Assembly: GCA_003164675.1 (NCBI GenBank)
Contig: PLTX01000063.1
Coordinates: 1 to 53,549 of the forward strand
Length of the DNA: 53,549 nt
Origin: Verrucomicrobiota bacterium
GTDB taxonomy: Bacteria; Verrucomicrobiota; Verrucomicrobiia; Palsa-1439
Direction: 5' to 3'
This document shows, in pieces, positions 38,612-44,112 of the stretch. Position 1 is the first letter of the stretch. Each line of letters begins with the position of its first letter. Below the pieces are notes generated by a model. That model did no database searches and was not told where the DNA came from. It worked only from the letters and a program-made list of their open reading frames with translations. The translations under genes were made by a program, and so were the position numbers.

Positions 38612-39931
38612 ATGGCCGCGCGCATCCGCAAAGTCACGGTCGCCACCGTTCGCCTCTGGGAACAGCAGGTCGGCGCGGTGGCGTGGGACGAACCGCGTGG
38701 TCTGGGCCGATTCGAGTACCACCCGGCTTTTGTGCGTCGAGGTCTTCCCGTTGCCCCGCTGATGATGCCGCTTGGTTCGGCCATCTTCGATTTTCCCGCG
38801 CTCAACCGGGAGACGTTTCACGGATTGCCGGGGCTGTTGGCTGACTCGTTGCCGGACCGGTATGGGAACCGGTTGATTGATGTCTGGTTGGAGCGGCAAG
38901 GTCGCGCGCCCGGCGATTTCACACCGGTCGAGCGGCTCTGCTACATGAGCACCCGCGCGATGGGGGCGCTGGAGTTCAAGCCCGCACTCGGGCCGGCGAC
39001 GGGCAAGTCCATGCCGATCGAGGTGGCGGAACTCACGCAACTGGCTGCTGAAATTCTTCGGCATCGGACCGACTGGGCGGTGCATCTCAAGGGCGCGAAG
39101 GCGGAAGCCTTGAATGCCATCATTCGCGTCGGCACATCGGCGGGCGGCAATCGGGCAAAGGCGGTGGTCGCTTGGAATCCGCAGACGCAGGAAGTGCGTT
39201 CGGGGCAAGCGCCGGCGCCGCCCGGTTTTGAGCCATGGATCTTGAAGTTCGATGGCGTGAACGATGTCACGCTGGGCGATCCGAAGGGCTTTGGCCGCAT
39301 CGAGTACGCCTACCACCAGATGGCGGTGGCGGCGGGGATTGAAATGACGGAGTGCCGCCTGCTGGAGGAATCCGGGCGCGCCCATTTCATGACCCGGCGT
39401 TTTGACCGCGACATTCAAGGCGGGAAAATCCACATGCAGTCGTTGTGTGCCCTGAGGCATTATGATTTCAACGCCGCCGGCGAGTACGGCTACGAACAGG
39501 CGTTCTCTGTGATCCAGCGGTTGAACTTGGGGCATGAGATCATGCGTGAGATGTATCGCCGCATGGCGTTCAACGTGGTCGCCCGGAACCAGGACGACCA
39601 TACAAGGAATATCGCATTCCTGATGGATCAGAACGGCCAGTGGCGACTGTCACCCGCGTTTGACGTGATCTGGTCGTACAATCCGAGTGGCAGTTGGACC
39701 AACCGTCACCAGATGAGCATCAATGGCAAACGTGACGAGTTCACGCGCGCCGACCTCCTCGCCGTCGCCGAGAACTTTGGCATCAAAGACGGAGCGGATC
39801 TGATTGAACAGGTGACAACGGCGGTCTCGGATTGGCCGCGTTTCGCCAAAGAAGCCGGTGTCGGCAACGATCAGCGAAAGGCGATTGGACGAACGCACCG
39901 TTCGCAGCTCGCTGACACTGCTCCACGGTGA
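38612..39931 (+). CDS. hipA: HipA-type serine/threonine kinase toxin
   Basis: A 439-residue HipA protein: couple-hipA domain with FDFPALNRETFHGLPGLLAD and LPDRYGN; kinase core with the GTSAGGNRAKAVVAW P-loop-like segment, catalytic FNVVARNQDDHTRNIAFL (Asp and Asn) and metal-binding SPAFDVIWSYN. Escherichia coli HipA phosphorylates glutamyl-tRNA synthetase and so blocks charging; if this one does the same, its position just before a complete tRNA array is notable. Confidence 0.9.
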   Translation: MAARIRKVTVATVRLWEQQVGAVAWDEPRGLGRFEYHPAFVRRGLPVAPLMMPLGSAIFDFPALNRETFHGLPGLLADSLPDRYGNRLIDVWLERQGRAPGDFTPVERLCYMSTRAMGALEFKPALGPATGKSMPIEVAELTQLAAEILRHRTDWAVHLKGAKAEALNAIIRVGTSAGGNRAKAVVAWNPQTQEVRSGQAPAPPGFEPWILKFDGVNDVTLGDPKGFGRIEYAYHQMAVAAGIEMTECRLLEESGRAHFMTRRFDRDIQGGKIHMQSLCALRHYDFNAAGEYGYEQAFSVIQRLNLGHEIMREMYRRMAFNVVARNQDDHTRNIAFLMDQNGQWRLSPAFDVIWSYNPSGSWTNRHQMSINGKRDEFTRADLLAVAENFGIKDGADLIEQVTTAVSDWPRFAKEAGVGNDQRKAIGRTHRSQLADTAPR

Positions 39932-39956
39932 TCTAAACAACCTGCTGTTTGCCCAC

Positions 39957-39996
39957 GTTTTGTCAGAAAAGAGCAGTTCGTTGTTCTGACAAAAAC
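39957..39996. repeat. Inverted repeat after hipA
   Basis: GTTTTGTCAGAA and TTCTGACAAAAAC form a 12-bp stem (one extra A) around a 15-base loop. It may terminate hipBA, though it has no T-run beyond the stem. The core TGTCAG-(A/G)-AAA recurs in an inverted repeat within the tRNA array (42,813-42,842). Confidence 0.5.
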
Positions 39997-40041
39997 GGTG
40001 ACTGGTCAGAACAAGGAATTGCACACAGGCTCACAAAGTTG

Positions 40042-40070
40042 TTGACGAGTCTCATAACCCGTATTACTTT
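40042..40070 (+). promoter_or_regulatory. Possible promoter for the leader RNA / tRNA array
   Basis: TTGACG and TACTTT are spaced by 17 bases. The -35 is good and the -10 weak. It points into the structured region that precedes the tRNA array, where the only other candidates are poorer. Confidence 0.35.
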
Positions 40071-40075
40071 AGCTG

Positions 40076-40292
40076 AGTTTTAAGGACAGACATGCGAATG
40101 CTAAGACCACAACGTAGTAAATGCTCGACAGCGAGGATTCTTATATCCTCGTTGGCCGGTAGTGGTCTGCCCAGGTCCTTCGTGTCAGTAGGCCATTACG
40201 TCAACGAAGATATGGGAGGGCCGGGAAGCAGGTAGACTGTCACGTCCAGATATTCCGTGAACCCTGCTTCCGAAAGGAATGCAGGGTTTTTT
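40076..40292 (+). ncRNA. Candidate structured leader RNA
   Basis: Three nested helices can form: AAGGAC with GTCCTT (40,082/40,175), AGACCAC with GTGGTCT (40,104/40,162) and CGAGGAT with ATCCTCG (40,132/40,145). A terminator hairpin closes the 3' end. No open frame spans it and no reverse transcriptase is nearby, so a retron is unlikely. No known family was recognised. Confidence 0.4.
40260..40292 (+). terminator. Strong factor-independent terminator before the tRNA array
   Basis: AACCCTGC-TTCC-GAAA-GGAA-T-GCAGGGTT is an almost continuous 12-bp stem capped by a GAAA tetraloop and followed by six T. It ends the candidate leader RNA; array transcription must either read through or start downstream. 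Confidence 0.8.
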
Positions 40293-40727
40293 GTTGTCGG
40301 AATTGCAGCAAAACGAAAGGAATCACGTTAAAATGAGGATTTAGGGCAGAAAAATGCCGCGCCACCAGCGTCAACTGGCAGCGCGGCGGGATCGGTCACA
40401 ACCACAGGACTCTTGCGGGGTCTCTGAGGAGCAACCTTATGTAAGGTTAGCCCCTTCAGTGCGGAGGTGTCAAGCGATTGACCCTTCGTCCGCCATCGCT
40501 CTGTCCCGGCGCCGCGAACCGATCCCAATGCCCGTAGATGACAATGATAAGGGCTTGATGGGAGGTGTGCCCGAAACACCGAAACGTTCCACCGAGAAAT
40601 CCCGTGGCCACGCCAGCGTAATGCTGGTGTGAAGGTGTTCGTTCTTTGTTGTGATCTGGGCAGGAACACAGGACAACCAATCGAGTGCCGCACGAGGCGG
40701 CATTGTGTTCCTGCCTACAATTTCCAT
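40293..40727. other. Gene-free structured stretch before the first tRNA
   Basis: Several hairpins occur: CCGCGC/GCGCGG near 40,355-40,384 with CCAG/CTGG inside, AACCTTA-TG-TAAGGTT near 40,433-40,448, CCAGC/GCTGG near 40,615, and GGCAGGAACACA (40,659-40,670) with TGTGTTCCTGCC (40,704-40,715) enclosing TGCCGC/GCGGCA. No coding potential was found. It may be the array leader or part of a larger RNA. Confidence 0.4.
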
Positions 40728-40801
40728 GCGCTCGTGGTTTAGGAGCAGAATACTGCGTTGCCAACGCGGAGGTGCGGGTGCGACTCCCGCCGAGCGCTCC
40801 A
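40728..40801 (+). tRNA. tRNA-Gly(GCC)
   Basis: First gene of the array. Acceptor GCGCTCG/CGAGCGC, anticodon loop TTGCCAA, T-loop TGCGACT, D-loop with GAGCAG, discriminator T as in bacterial tRNA-Gly, encoded CCA. Confidence 0.9.
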
Positions 40802-40813
40802 AATTCCAAGTCT

Positions 40814-40887
40814 ACGGCGTGCGCCAGCTCGCGCAGTCGAGTCTCCAAAACTCGGCGTGGTTGGGGCGGCACCAACACGCCGTGCCA
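40814..40887 (+). tRNA. tRNA-Trp(CCA), first copy
   Basis: Acceptor ACGGCGT/ACGCCGT, anticodon arm CGAGT-CTCCAAA-ACTCG, T-stem GTTGG/CCAAC with the odd loop GGCGGCA, G73 as in bacterial tRNA-Trp, CCA encoded. The D-arm pairs poorly. Confidence 0.8.
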
Positions 40888-40891
40888 GTTT

Positions 40892-40967
40892 GGGGACACA
40901 TGTGCCGTAGCGGCGAGACTGCCTTGCAAGCAGTTTGTGGTGGGTGCAACTCCCACTGTCTCCACCA
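40892..40967 (+). tRNA. tRNA-Ala(TGC)
   Basis: Acceptor GGGGACA/TGTCTCC contains the G3:T70 alanine identity pair. Anticodon arm ACTGC-CTTGCAA-GCAGT, T-loop TGCAACT, D-arm collapsed to GCCG-TAG-CGGC, encoded ACCA. Confidence 0.9.
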
Positions 40968-40975
40968 ATTCATTC

Positions 40976-41065
40976 GGGTGATGTTCCGGCCAGCGGTCTG
41001 TAGAACCGCGGTCTCTAAACACGGTCGGAAGACGACGAGTGGAGCGTTACCACCATCACCCACCA
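40976..41065 (+). tRNA. tRNA-Tyr(GTA), D-arm shortened
   Basis: Acceptor GGGTGAT/ATCACCC, anticodon arm GCGGT-CTGTAGA-ACCGC, long variable arm, T-stem with loop AGCGTTA, A73 and CCA. Only ten bases separate acceptor and anticodon arms, so a normal D-arm cannot form. Confidence 0.75.
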
Positions 41066-41072
41066 GTTTCGA

Positions 41073-41148
41073 GACTCGGAAGAGGAACAGCAGACTCGCC
41101 TGCCTGTCTAGCAGGAGATAGCGGGGGCAGCACCCGTCCGGGTCGCCA
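41073..41148 (+). tRNA. tRNA-Asp(GTC)
   Basis: Acceptor GACTCGG/CCGGGTC, anticodon arm CCTGC-CTGTCTA-GCAGG, D-loop AACAGCAGA, T-stem GCGGG/CCCGT with loop GGCAGCA, discrimin ator G73 as expected for Asp, CCA encoded. Confidence 0.88.
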
Positions 41149-41153
41149 ATTTG

Positions 41154-41228
41154 CGGGCACGAGGAAGATAGCAATCCACCCGGCTTGGAACCGGGAGACA
41201 CTCGGGGCAGAACCGAGGTGCCCGACCA
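41154..41228 (+). tRNA. tRNA-Pro(TGG)
   Basis: Acceptor CGGGCAC/GTGCCCG with the C1-G72 pair typical of proline. Anticodon arm CCCGG-CTTGGAA-CCGGG, T-stem CTCGG/CCGAG with loop GGCAGAA, A73, CCA. Only Pro tRNA in the array, so it would have to read all four CCN codons. Confidence 0.9.
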
Positions 41229-41235
41229 TTTTCAA

Positions 41236-41311
41236 CTCCCCGTAGTTCAGATTACAGAATGCCGAGCTTCTAACTCGGAGGTCGCAGGTGCGAGTCCTGC
41301 CGGGGAGACCA
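41236..41311 (+). tRNA. tRNA-Arg(TCT)
   Basis: Acceptor CTCCCCG/CGGGGAG, anticodon arm CCGAG-CTTCTAA-CTCGG, T-loop TGCGAGT, A73, CCA. D-loop region CAGATTACAG lacks GG. Confidence 0.9.
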
Positions 41312-41319
41312 GTCTTGAT

Positions 41320-41394
41320 TCCATCGTGGGATAACAGTAGTCCGCCGCTCTGTTACAGCGAGAGGTCGTGGTGCGAATCCGCGCGATGGAGCCA
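41320..41394 (+). tRNA. tRNA-Asn(GTT)
   Basis: Acceptor TCCATCG/CGATGGA, loop CTGTTAC on a CGCT/AGCG stem, D-loop with AACAGTAG, T-loop TGCGAAT, G73 as expected, CCA. Confidence 0.9.
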
Positions 41395-41395
41395 T

Positions 41396-41487
41396 GGAGT
41401 CCAGGCCGATATAAGCTGGCGGCACTCGTCTTGAAAACGAGATCTGGCGCGAGCCAGAGGCGGGAGCATTACCTGCGGACTCCGCCA
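41396..41487 (+). tRNA. tRNA-Ser(TGA)
   Basis: Class II: acceptor GGAGTCC/GGACTCC, anticodon arm CTCGT-CTTGAAA-ACGAG, long variable arm with CTGGCGC/GCCAGAG-type pairing, T-loop AGCATTA, G73 serine discriminator. Starts one base after the preceding CCA. Confidence 0.9.
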
Positions 41488-41493
41488 ATTTCC

Positions 41494-41563
41494 CCTTCCG
41501 TGGTGCAACGAAGCACGCTCGCCTGATTAGCGGGAAATCGTGGTGCAAGTCCACGCGGAAGGA
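41494..41563 (+). tRNA. tRNA-Ile(GAT), CCA not encoded
   Basis: Acceptor CCTTCCG/CGGAAGG then A73; the next gene starts one base later, so CCA must be added. Anticodon arm CTCGC-CTGATTA-GCGGG, six-base D-loop AACGAA, T-loop TGCAAGT. At 70 bases it is the shortest complete member. Confidence 0.8.
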
Positions 41564-41564
41564 C

Positions 41565-41639
41565 GGCTCGGAAGCTCTCGTAGGAGAGCGCCTGTCTGAA
41601 GCACAGGAGGGGATGGTGCGACTCCATCGCGGGCCGCCA
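41565..41639 (+). tRNA. tRNA-Phe(GAA)
   Basis: Acceptor GGCTCGG/GCGGGCC (one mismatch at the inner end), anticodon arm CCTGT-CTGAAGC-ACAGG, D-arm GCTC-TCGTAGGA-GAGC, T-loop TGCGACT, G73, CCA. Confidence 0.88.
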
Positions 41640-41644
41640 AATTT

Positions 41645-41716
41645 CGCAGTGCCGCGCCTATTCGTCGAGCGAACCGTCCAACTCCGGAAGGAGTTCCACG
41701 ATCCGCCGGCGCTGCG
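41645..41716. other. Non-tRNA hairpin insert in the array
   Basis: CGCAGTGCC and GGCGCTGCG form the outer stem, and AACTCC-GGAA-GGAGTT an inner hairpin; five T follow two bases later. It looks like a terminator or a folded insertion rather than a tRNA: no anticodon arm can be drawn. Confidence 0.5.
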
Positions 41717-41725
41717 GATTTTTCA

Positions 41726-41800
41726 GTTCCTGTGGTGAAGGAGACATCACACGACTCTGCGAAGGTCGAGTCCCGAGTGCGACTCTCGGCGGGAACACCA
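41726..41800 (+). tRNA. tRNA-Arg(GCG)
   Basis: Acceptor GTTCCTG/CGGGAAC, anticodon arm CGACT-CTGCGAA-GGTCG, T-loop TGCGACT, A73, CCA. Bacteria normally read CGC/CGT with ACG edited to inosine; a G34 arginine tRNA is unusual. Confidence 0.88.
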
Positions 41801-41804
41801 TTGC

Positions 41805-41879
41805 GCCTGCCATGCGTAGACAGCGACGTGCCGAGTTTGTACCTCGGAGAGTCCGGCGCACGTCCGGAGGCAGGCTCCA
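41805..41879 (+). tRNA. tRNA-Thr(TGT)
   Basis: Acceptor GCCTGCC/GGCAGGC, anticodon arm CCGAG-TTTGTAC-CTCGG, T-stem TCCGG/CCGGA with loop CGCACGT, discriminator T, CCA. Confidence 0.87.
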
Positions 41880-41886
41880 GTCTGAC

Positions 41887-41961
41887 GTTGCCCGTGGTGT
41901 AACAGCAGCACCTGAGCATGTGAGGCTCAAGGCACGGGGGCAGCACCCGTCGGGCAACCCA
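41887..41961 (+). tRNA. tRNA-His(GTG)
   Basis: The extra G-1 faces C73, the histidine identity pair. Acceptor TTGCCCG/CGGGCAA, anticodon arm TGAGC-ATGTGAG-GCTCA, D-loop AACAGCAGCA, T-loop GGCAGCA, CCA. Confidence 0.92.
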
Positions 41962-41963
41962 AC

Positions 41964-42040
41964 GATCCGAATGCCGAAGCCGTCGAGGCGGATGGCCGCA
42001 ACCCATCTCTTACCCGGTGCGAGTCCGGGGCGGATCTCCA
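41964..42040 (+). tRNA. tRNA-Cys(GCA) with C33
   Basis: Acceptor GATCCGA/GCGGATC, anticodon arm GATGG-CCGCAAC-CCATC, T-loop TGCGAGT, cysteine discriminator T73, CCA. Position 33 is C where almost all tRNAs have T. Confidence 0.85.
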
Positions 42041-42048
42041 ATTTGAAC

Positions 42049-42123
42049 GCCTCCTAAGCGGAGATAGCGACGCACCGCACTCGTAATGCGGAGAGGACGA
42101 TGCAAGTTCGTCAGGAGGCTCCA
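42049..42123 (+). tRNA. tRNA-Thr(CGT)
   Basis: Acceptor GCCTCCT/AGGAGGC, anticodon arm CCGCA-CTCGTAA-TGCGG, T-stem GACGA/TCGTC with loop TGCAAGT, T73, CCA. Confidence 0.9.
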
Positions 42124-42127
42124 GGTT

Positions 42128-42201
42128 GCCGGTGTCGTTCAACAGTAGGACGCGAACTTGGTAAGTTCGAGATCGCAGTGCGACTCTGCGTGCCGGCTCC
42201 A
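42128..42201 (+). tRNA. tRNA-Thr(GGT)
   Basis: Acceptor GCCGGTG/TGCCGGC, anticodon arm CGAAC-TTGGTAA-GTTCG, D-loop AACAGTAGGA, T-stem CGCAG/CTGCG with loop TGCGACT, T73, CCA. Third threonine isoacceptor. Confidence 0.9.
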
Positions 42202-42205
42202 GTGT

Positions 42206-42279
42206 CGGGTCATGGTGTAACAGGAGCATCGCACAATGGCATTGTGCAAATCCGGGTGCGACTCCCGGTGACTCCTCCA
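42206..42279 (+). tRNA. tRNA-Ala(GGC)
   Basis: Acceptor CGGGTCA/TGACTCC has a C-C mismatch at the end but keeps G3:T70. Anticodon arm GCACA-ATGGCAT-TGTGC, D-loop AACAGGAGCA, T-stem CCGGG/CCCGG with loop TGCGACT, CCA. Confidence 0.82.
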
Positions 42280-42285
42280 ATTCTC

Positions 42286-42360
42286 GCGGTTGTAATGTAA
42301 CAGCCAGCATCTCTGCCTTCCAAGCAGATCGTGCGGGTGCAACTCCCGCCAGCCGCACCA
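42286..42360 (+). tRNA. tRNA-Gly(TCC)
   Basis: Acceptor GCGGTTG/CAGCCGC, anticodon arm TCTGC-CTTCCAA-GCAGA, D-loop AACAGCCAGCA, T-loop TGCAACT, A73, CCA. Confidence 0.9.
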
Positions 42361-42368
42361 ATTCTGAT

Positions 42369-42447
42369 CGCGGGGTGGACTGGAGGGCTCCAGCGCCGGT
42401 CTCATAAGCCGGTTTACGTCGGATTCGACTGCCGACCCCCGCAACCA
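42369..42447 (+). tRNA. Initiator-type tRNA-fMet(CAT)
   Basis: C1 opposite A72 is the bacterial initiator hallmark. Anticodon arm CCGGT-CTCATAA-GCCGG. It alone in the array keeps the TTCGACT sequence in the T-loop (flanked by an extra A and G) and GG in the D-loop. ACCA end encoded. Confidence 0.88.
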
Positions 42448-42454
42448 TTCTTCC

Positions 42455-42529
42455 GGCCCGTTCGTCTATCAGCTAGGATCGCCCGTTCTCAACGGGCAGA
42501 AGCCGGAACGTCACCGGCACGGGCCGCCA
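42455..42529 (+). tRNA. tRNA-Glu(CTC)
   Basis: Acceptor GGCCCGT/ACGGGCC, anticodon arm GCCCG-TTCTCAA-CGGGC, D-loop TATCAGCTAGGA, T-stem GCCGG/CCGGC. T-loop AACGTCA has A at position 55, the second exception to G55. Confidence 0.88.
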
Positions 42530-42536
42530 TTTCGAT

Positions 42537-42607
42537 GCCGTTGCCGACTGAGTTCGGGTGGCGTGTTGTCGACCACTCCACGGCTCTCGAAAAGCACGAC
42601 GGCTCCA
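42537..42607 (+). pseudogene. Degenerate tRNA-like gene
   Basis: Ends pair as an acceptor (GCCGTTG/CGACGGC) with T73 and CCA, and a D-arm CCGA-CTGAGT-TCGG is present, but no standard anticodon or T-arm forms. Probably a decayed member; identity unknown. Confidence 0.35.
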
Positions 42608-42645
42608 ATTGCTCATGTGTCCAATGGCACACTGAGTTGGGCTGA

Positions 42646-42668
42646 CGTTATGCGCCAGCCCCTATTTT
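42646..42668 (+). terminator. Possible internal terminator of the array
   Basis: GGGCTG and CAGCCC form a stem around an 11-base loop, followed by CTATTTT, immediately before the elongator tRNA-Met. If active it would divide the array into two transcripts. Confidence 0.4.
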
Positions 42669-42742
42669 GCCTCTATCGTTCAACTGCAGGCCGACGGACT
42701 CATAAGCCGTAGACCGTGGCGCAACACCACGTAGAGGCACCA
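42669..42742 (+). tRNA. tRNA-Met(CAT), elongator
   Basis: Acceptor GCCTCTA/TAGAGGC fully paired, so not an initiator. Anticodon arm ACGGA-CTCATAA-GCCGT (last pair A-G), T-stem CGTGG/CCACG with loop CGCAACA, A73, CCA. An Ile2 reading cannot be excluded, but a separate Ile(TAT) exists. Confidence 0.82.
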
Positions 42743-42812
42743 TTCTTGTAACCAAAACATGTGTGTTTCCGTTTCCCGAATGCACCGAAGCTCGGGTCGT
42801 TCGGAGAATCCT

Positions 42813-42842
42813 TGTCAGGAAAAGTAGTCCGTTTTCCTGACA
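42813..42842. repeat. Inverted repeat in the array
   Basis: TGTCAGGAAAA and TTTTCCTGACA form a perfect 11-bp stem with an 8-base loop. It lies in a 103-base tRNA-free gap (42,743-42,845) that otherwise shows nothing recognisable. The core resembles the repeat after hipA. Confidence 0.6.
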
Positions 42843-42845
42843 GAA

Positions 42846-42919
42846 GCCCGGCCAGATTGGAAGCAAATCGCCACGGTGACATCGTGGAGATGAAGGGGCA
42901 GTACCTTCACCGGGCACCA
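42846..42919 (+). tRNA. tRNA-Val(GAC)
   Basis: Acceptor GCCCGGC/ACCGGGC (inner pair mismatched), anticodon arm CCACG-GTGACAT-CGTGG, D-arm GATT-GGAAGCA-AATC, T-stem GAAGG/CCTTC with loop GGCAGTA, A73 valine discriminator, CCA. Confidence 0.87.
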
Positions 42920-42923
42920 TTTC

Positions 42924-42998
42924 GGCTCCGAAGCTTTACCAGATGAGCAACGGACTCTTAATCCGTGGAACAGGGAGCGTTACCCTGCGGAGCCACCA
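42924..42998 (+). tRNA. tRNA-Lys(CTT)
   Basis: Acceptor GGCTCCG/CGGAGCC, anticodon arm ACGGA-CTCTTAA-TCCGT, D-loop TTACCAGATGA, T-stem CAGGG/CCCTG with loop AGCGTTA, A73, CCA. Confidence 0.9.
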
Positions 42999-43006
42999 AC
43001 TTCGAT

Positions 43007-43143
43007 GACGGGGAGGTCACGCGCCAGCGTTCGGCGGAGCGCCTGCTTCTCATCCACGTCAATCCAGCCAATCTGGCGAGCGGCTCTGGTACTGCGTGGT
43101 GAGTGCTGGGCCACGTCCAGCCGTGAATTGCTCCCCGTCGCCA
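43007..43143 (+). other. 137-base insert with tRNA-like ends
   Basis: GACGGGGAG at the left pairs perfectly with CTCCCCGTC at the right, which is followed by G and CCA like a tRNA 3' end. The interior is too long for a tRNA and no anticodon or T-arm was found. Possibilities are a tRNA split by an insertion, or another folded RNA. Confidence 0.35.
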
Positions 43144-43153
43144 GTTTCAAGAT

Positions 43154-43218
43154 GTGGGTTTGGTTGGACGTCCATCCTAGGCGCGGCGTTCGATGCCAAA
43201 AGCAACAGACCCGCTCCA
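43154..43218 (+). pseudogene. Degenerate tRNA-like segment
   Basis: GTGGGTT pairs with GACCCGC followed by T and CCA, but the 65-base length and missing arms make it non-standard. Likely decayed or chimeric. Confidence 0.3.
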
Positions 43219-43222
43219 ATTT

Positions 43223-43298
43223 GCCCGCGTAGCTCAAATAGATAGAGTTCGGGTTTCCTAAACCCGGGATTCCGGTGCGAGGCCGGACGCGGGCACCA
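43223..43298 (+). tRNA. tRNA-Arg(CCT)
   Basis: Acceptor GCCCGCG/CGCGGGC, anticodon arm CGGGT-TTCCTAA-ACCCG, D-loop AAATAGATAGAG, T-stem TCCGG/CCGGA with loop TGCGAGG, A73, CCA. Confidence 0.9.
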
Positions 43299-43305
43299 GC
43301 TTCGA

Positions 43306-43381
43306 CTCCGCGCAGCTCACGAGACAGAGCATTCGGCTCCAAACCGAAAGGCCGCTGGTGCGATTCCAGCCGTGGAGACCA
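43306..43381 (+). tRNA. tRNA-Trp(CCA), second copy
   Basis: Acceptor CTCCGCG/CGTGGAG, anticodon arm TTCGG-CTCCAAA-CCGAA, D-loop ACGAGACAGAG, T-stem GCTGG/CCAGC with loop TGCGATT. A73 differs from the G73 of the first tryptophan gene and from the bacterial rule. Confidence 0.87.
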
Positions 43382-43382
43382 T

Positions 43383-43400
43383 TTCTACTGCGCAGTAGAA
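43383..43400. repeat. Perfect 18-bp palindrome in the array
   Basis: TTCTACTGCGCAGTAGAA equals its own reverse complement. It opens a 140-base A/T-rich gap without tRNA (43,382-43,521) that also holds the hairpin GCGCA-GAAAAA-TGCGC at 43,501. A protein-binding or recombination site is possible. Confidence 0.6.
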
Positions 43401-43521
43401 TGCTCATTCTGGATGGAAAATCACAGCATGATTTGTTTGATAAAATTCAAGCAGTCATGCGTTTCTGTCGAGAATTATGGTCGTTTTGACGTTTCACAAA
43501 GCGCAGAAAAATGCGCTCAAT

Positions 43522-43597
43522 GCGCCACTAGCCCAACAGCAGAGGCACCAGTCTTAGGAACTGGACAGTATCGGTGTAAATCCGATGTGGCGCACCA
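43522..43597 (+). tRNA. tRNA-Leu(TAG), short variable arm
   Basis: Acceptor GCGCCAC/GTGGCGC, anticodon arm CCAGT-CTTAGGA-ACTGG, five-base variable loop, D-loop AACAGCAGA, T-loop TGTAAAT (T at 56), A73 leucine discriminator, CCA. Confidence 0.87.
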
Positions 43598-43604
43598 ATT
43601 TCAC

Positions 43605-43679
43605 TGCCTCGTGGCGTAACGAGAAACGCGCCGGTCTCTGAAACCGGAGTAACTCGGGCGGGTCGAGTCGAGGCAGCCA
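43605..43679 (+). tRNA. tRNA-Gln(CTG)
   Basis: Acceptor TGCCTCG/CGAGGCA, anticodon arm CCGGT-CTCTGAA-ACCGG, D-arm GCGT-AACGAGAA-ACGC, T-stem ACTCG/CGAGT with loop GGCGGGT, glutamine discriminator G73, CCA. Confidence 0.88.
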
Positions 43680-43680
43680 A

Positions 43681-43759
43681 CGGCACGTGACGGGAACTCA
43701 GCATACCTCGCTGCCTCAGAAGCAGCGGCTTGTCGGTGCAAAGACGACCGTGCCGACCA
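43681..43759 (+). tRNA. tRNA-Leu(CAG), short variable arm
   Basis: Acceptor CGGCACG/CGTGCCG, enlarged D-arm GACGGGAACTCAGCATACC, anticodon arm GCTGC-CTCAGAA-GCAGC, five-base variable loop, T-loop TGCAAAG, A73, CCA. Confidence 0.85.
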
Positions 43760-43767
43760 GTTTCATT

Positions 43768-43842
43768 GCTCCCGTAGCTCAATCATGGAGCACCCGGCTT
43801 CGAACCGGGAGGTTGCAGGTGAGATTCCTGCCGGGAGCACCA
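43768..43842 (+). tRNA. tRNA-Arg(TCG)
   Basis: Acceptor GCTCCCG/CGGGAGC, anticodon arm CCCGG-CTTCGAA-CCGGG, T-loop TGAGATT with A at 56; its D-loop AATCATGG offers T at the matching position 19, a possible compensatory T19-A56 pair. A73, CCA. Confidence 0.9.
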
Positions 43843-43851
43843 ACTCTCAGG

Positions 43852-43930
43852 GGGCGAGTGACGGGAACTCAGCATACCTAGCAAGCTCAAACCTTGCTGT
43901 TTGCCGGTGCAAATCCGGCCTCGCCCACCA
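43852..43930 (+). tRNA. tRNA-Leu(CAA), short variable arm
   Basis: Acceptor GGGCGAG/CTCGCCC, same enlarged D-arm as the CAG gene, anticodon arm GCAAG-CTCAAAC-CTTGC, five-base variable loop, T-stem GCCGG/CCGGC with loop TGCAAAT, A73, CCA. Confidence 0.9.
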
Positions 43931-43934
43931 GTTT

Positions 43935-44012
43935 GCGCCGATGACGGGAACCAGCATACCTCACTGGCTTAAACCCAGTGGCGTGCCAGTGCAACTCTGG
44001 CTCGGCGCACCA
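43935..44012 (+). tRNA. tRNA-Leu(TAA), short variable arm
   Basis: Acceptor GCGCCGA/TCGGCGC, D-arm GACGGGAACCAGCATACC, anticodon arm ACTGG-CTTAAAC-CCAGT, variable loop GGCGT, T-stem GCCAG/CTGGC with loop TGCAACT, A73, CCA. Confidence 0.9.
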
Positions 44013-44017
44013 GTTAC

Positions 44018-44108
44018 GGAGAGGACGCGGATAGTCAGCTTTCCGCACCGGCTTGCTAAACCGGCGTCCGGCCACGGACTGAGGGGGCAGCACCCTTCCT
44101 CTCCGCCA
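44018..44108 (+). tRNA. tRNA-Ser(GCT)
   Basis: Class II with long variable arm. Acceptor GGAGAGG/CCTCTCC, loop TTGCTAA on a CCGG/CCGG stem (C-A at the loop), D-loop ATAGTCAGCTTT, T-loop GGCAGCA, serine discriminator G73, CCA. Confidence 0.87.
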
Positions 44109-44112
44109 ATTT

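Noticed and set aside
40076..40292. Retron or group I intron RNA
   Set aside because: No reverse transcriptase or homing-type gene is adjacent, and conserved retron or intron core sequences were not found.
40976..41065. Amber-suppressor reading (CTCTAAA, anticodon CTA) in the class II tRNA
   Set aside because: That loop has a mismatched stem. The alternative arm GCGGT-CTGTAGA-ACCGC is perfect and gives tRNA-Tyr(GTA); CTCTAAA then falls in the variable arm.
41527..42448. Long open frames on the minus strand across the tRNA array
   Set aside because: They read through tRNA genes in antisense, differ in composition from the real proteins here and match no family.
42980..43342. Minus-strand frame inside the 43,007-43,218 insert (LDVAQHSPRSTRAARQIGWI)
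   Set aside because: It looks protein-like for about 40 residues but continues through the antisense of a real tRNA on one side and has no start signal; kept only as a possible explanation of the insert.
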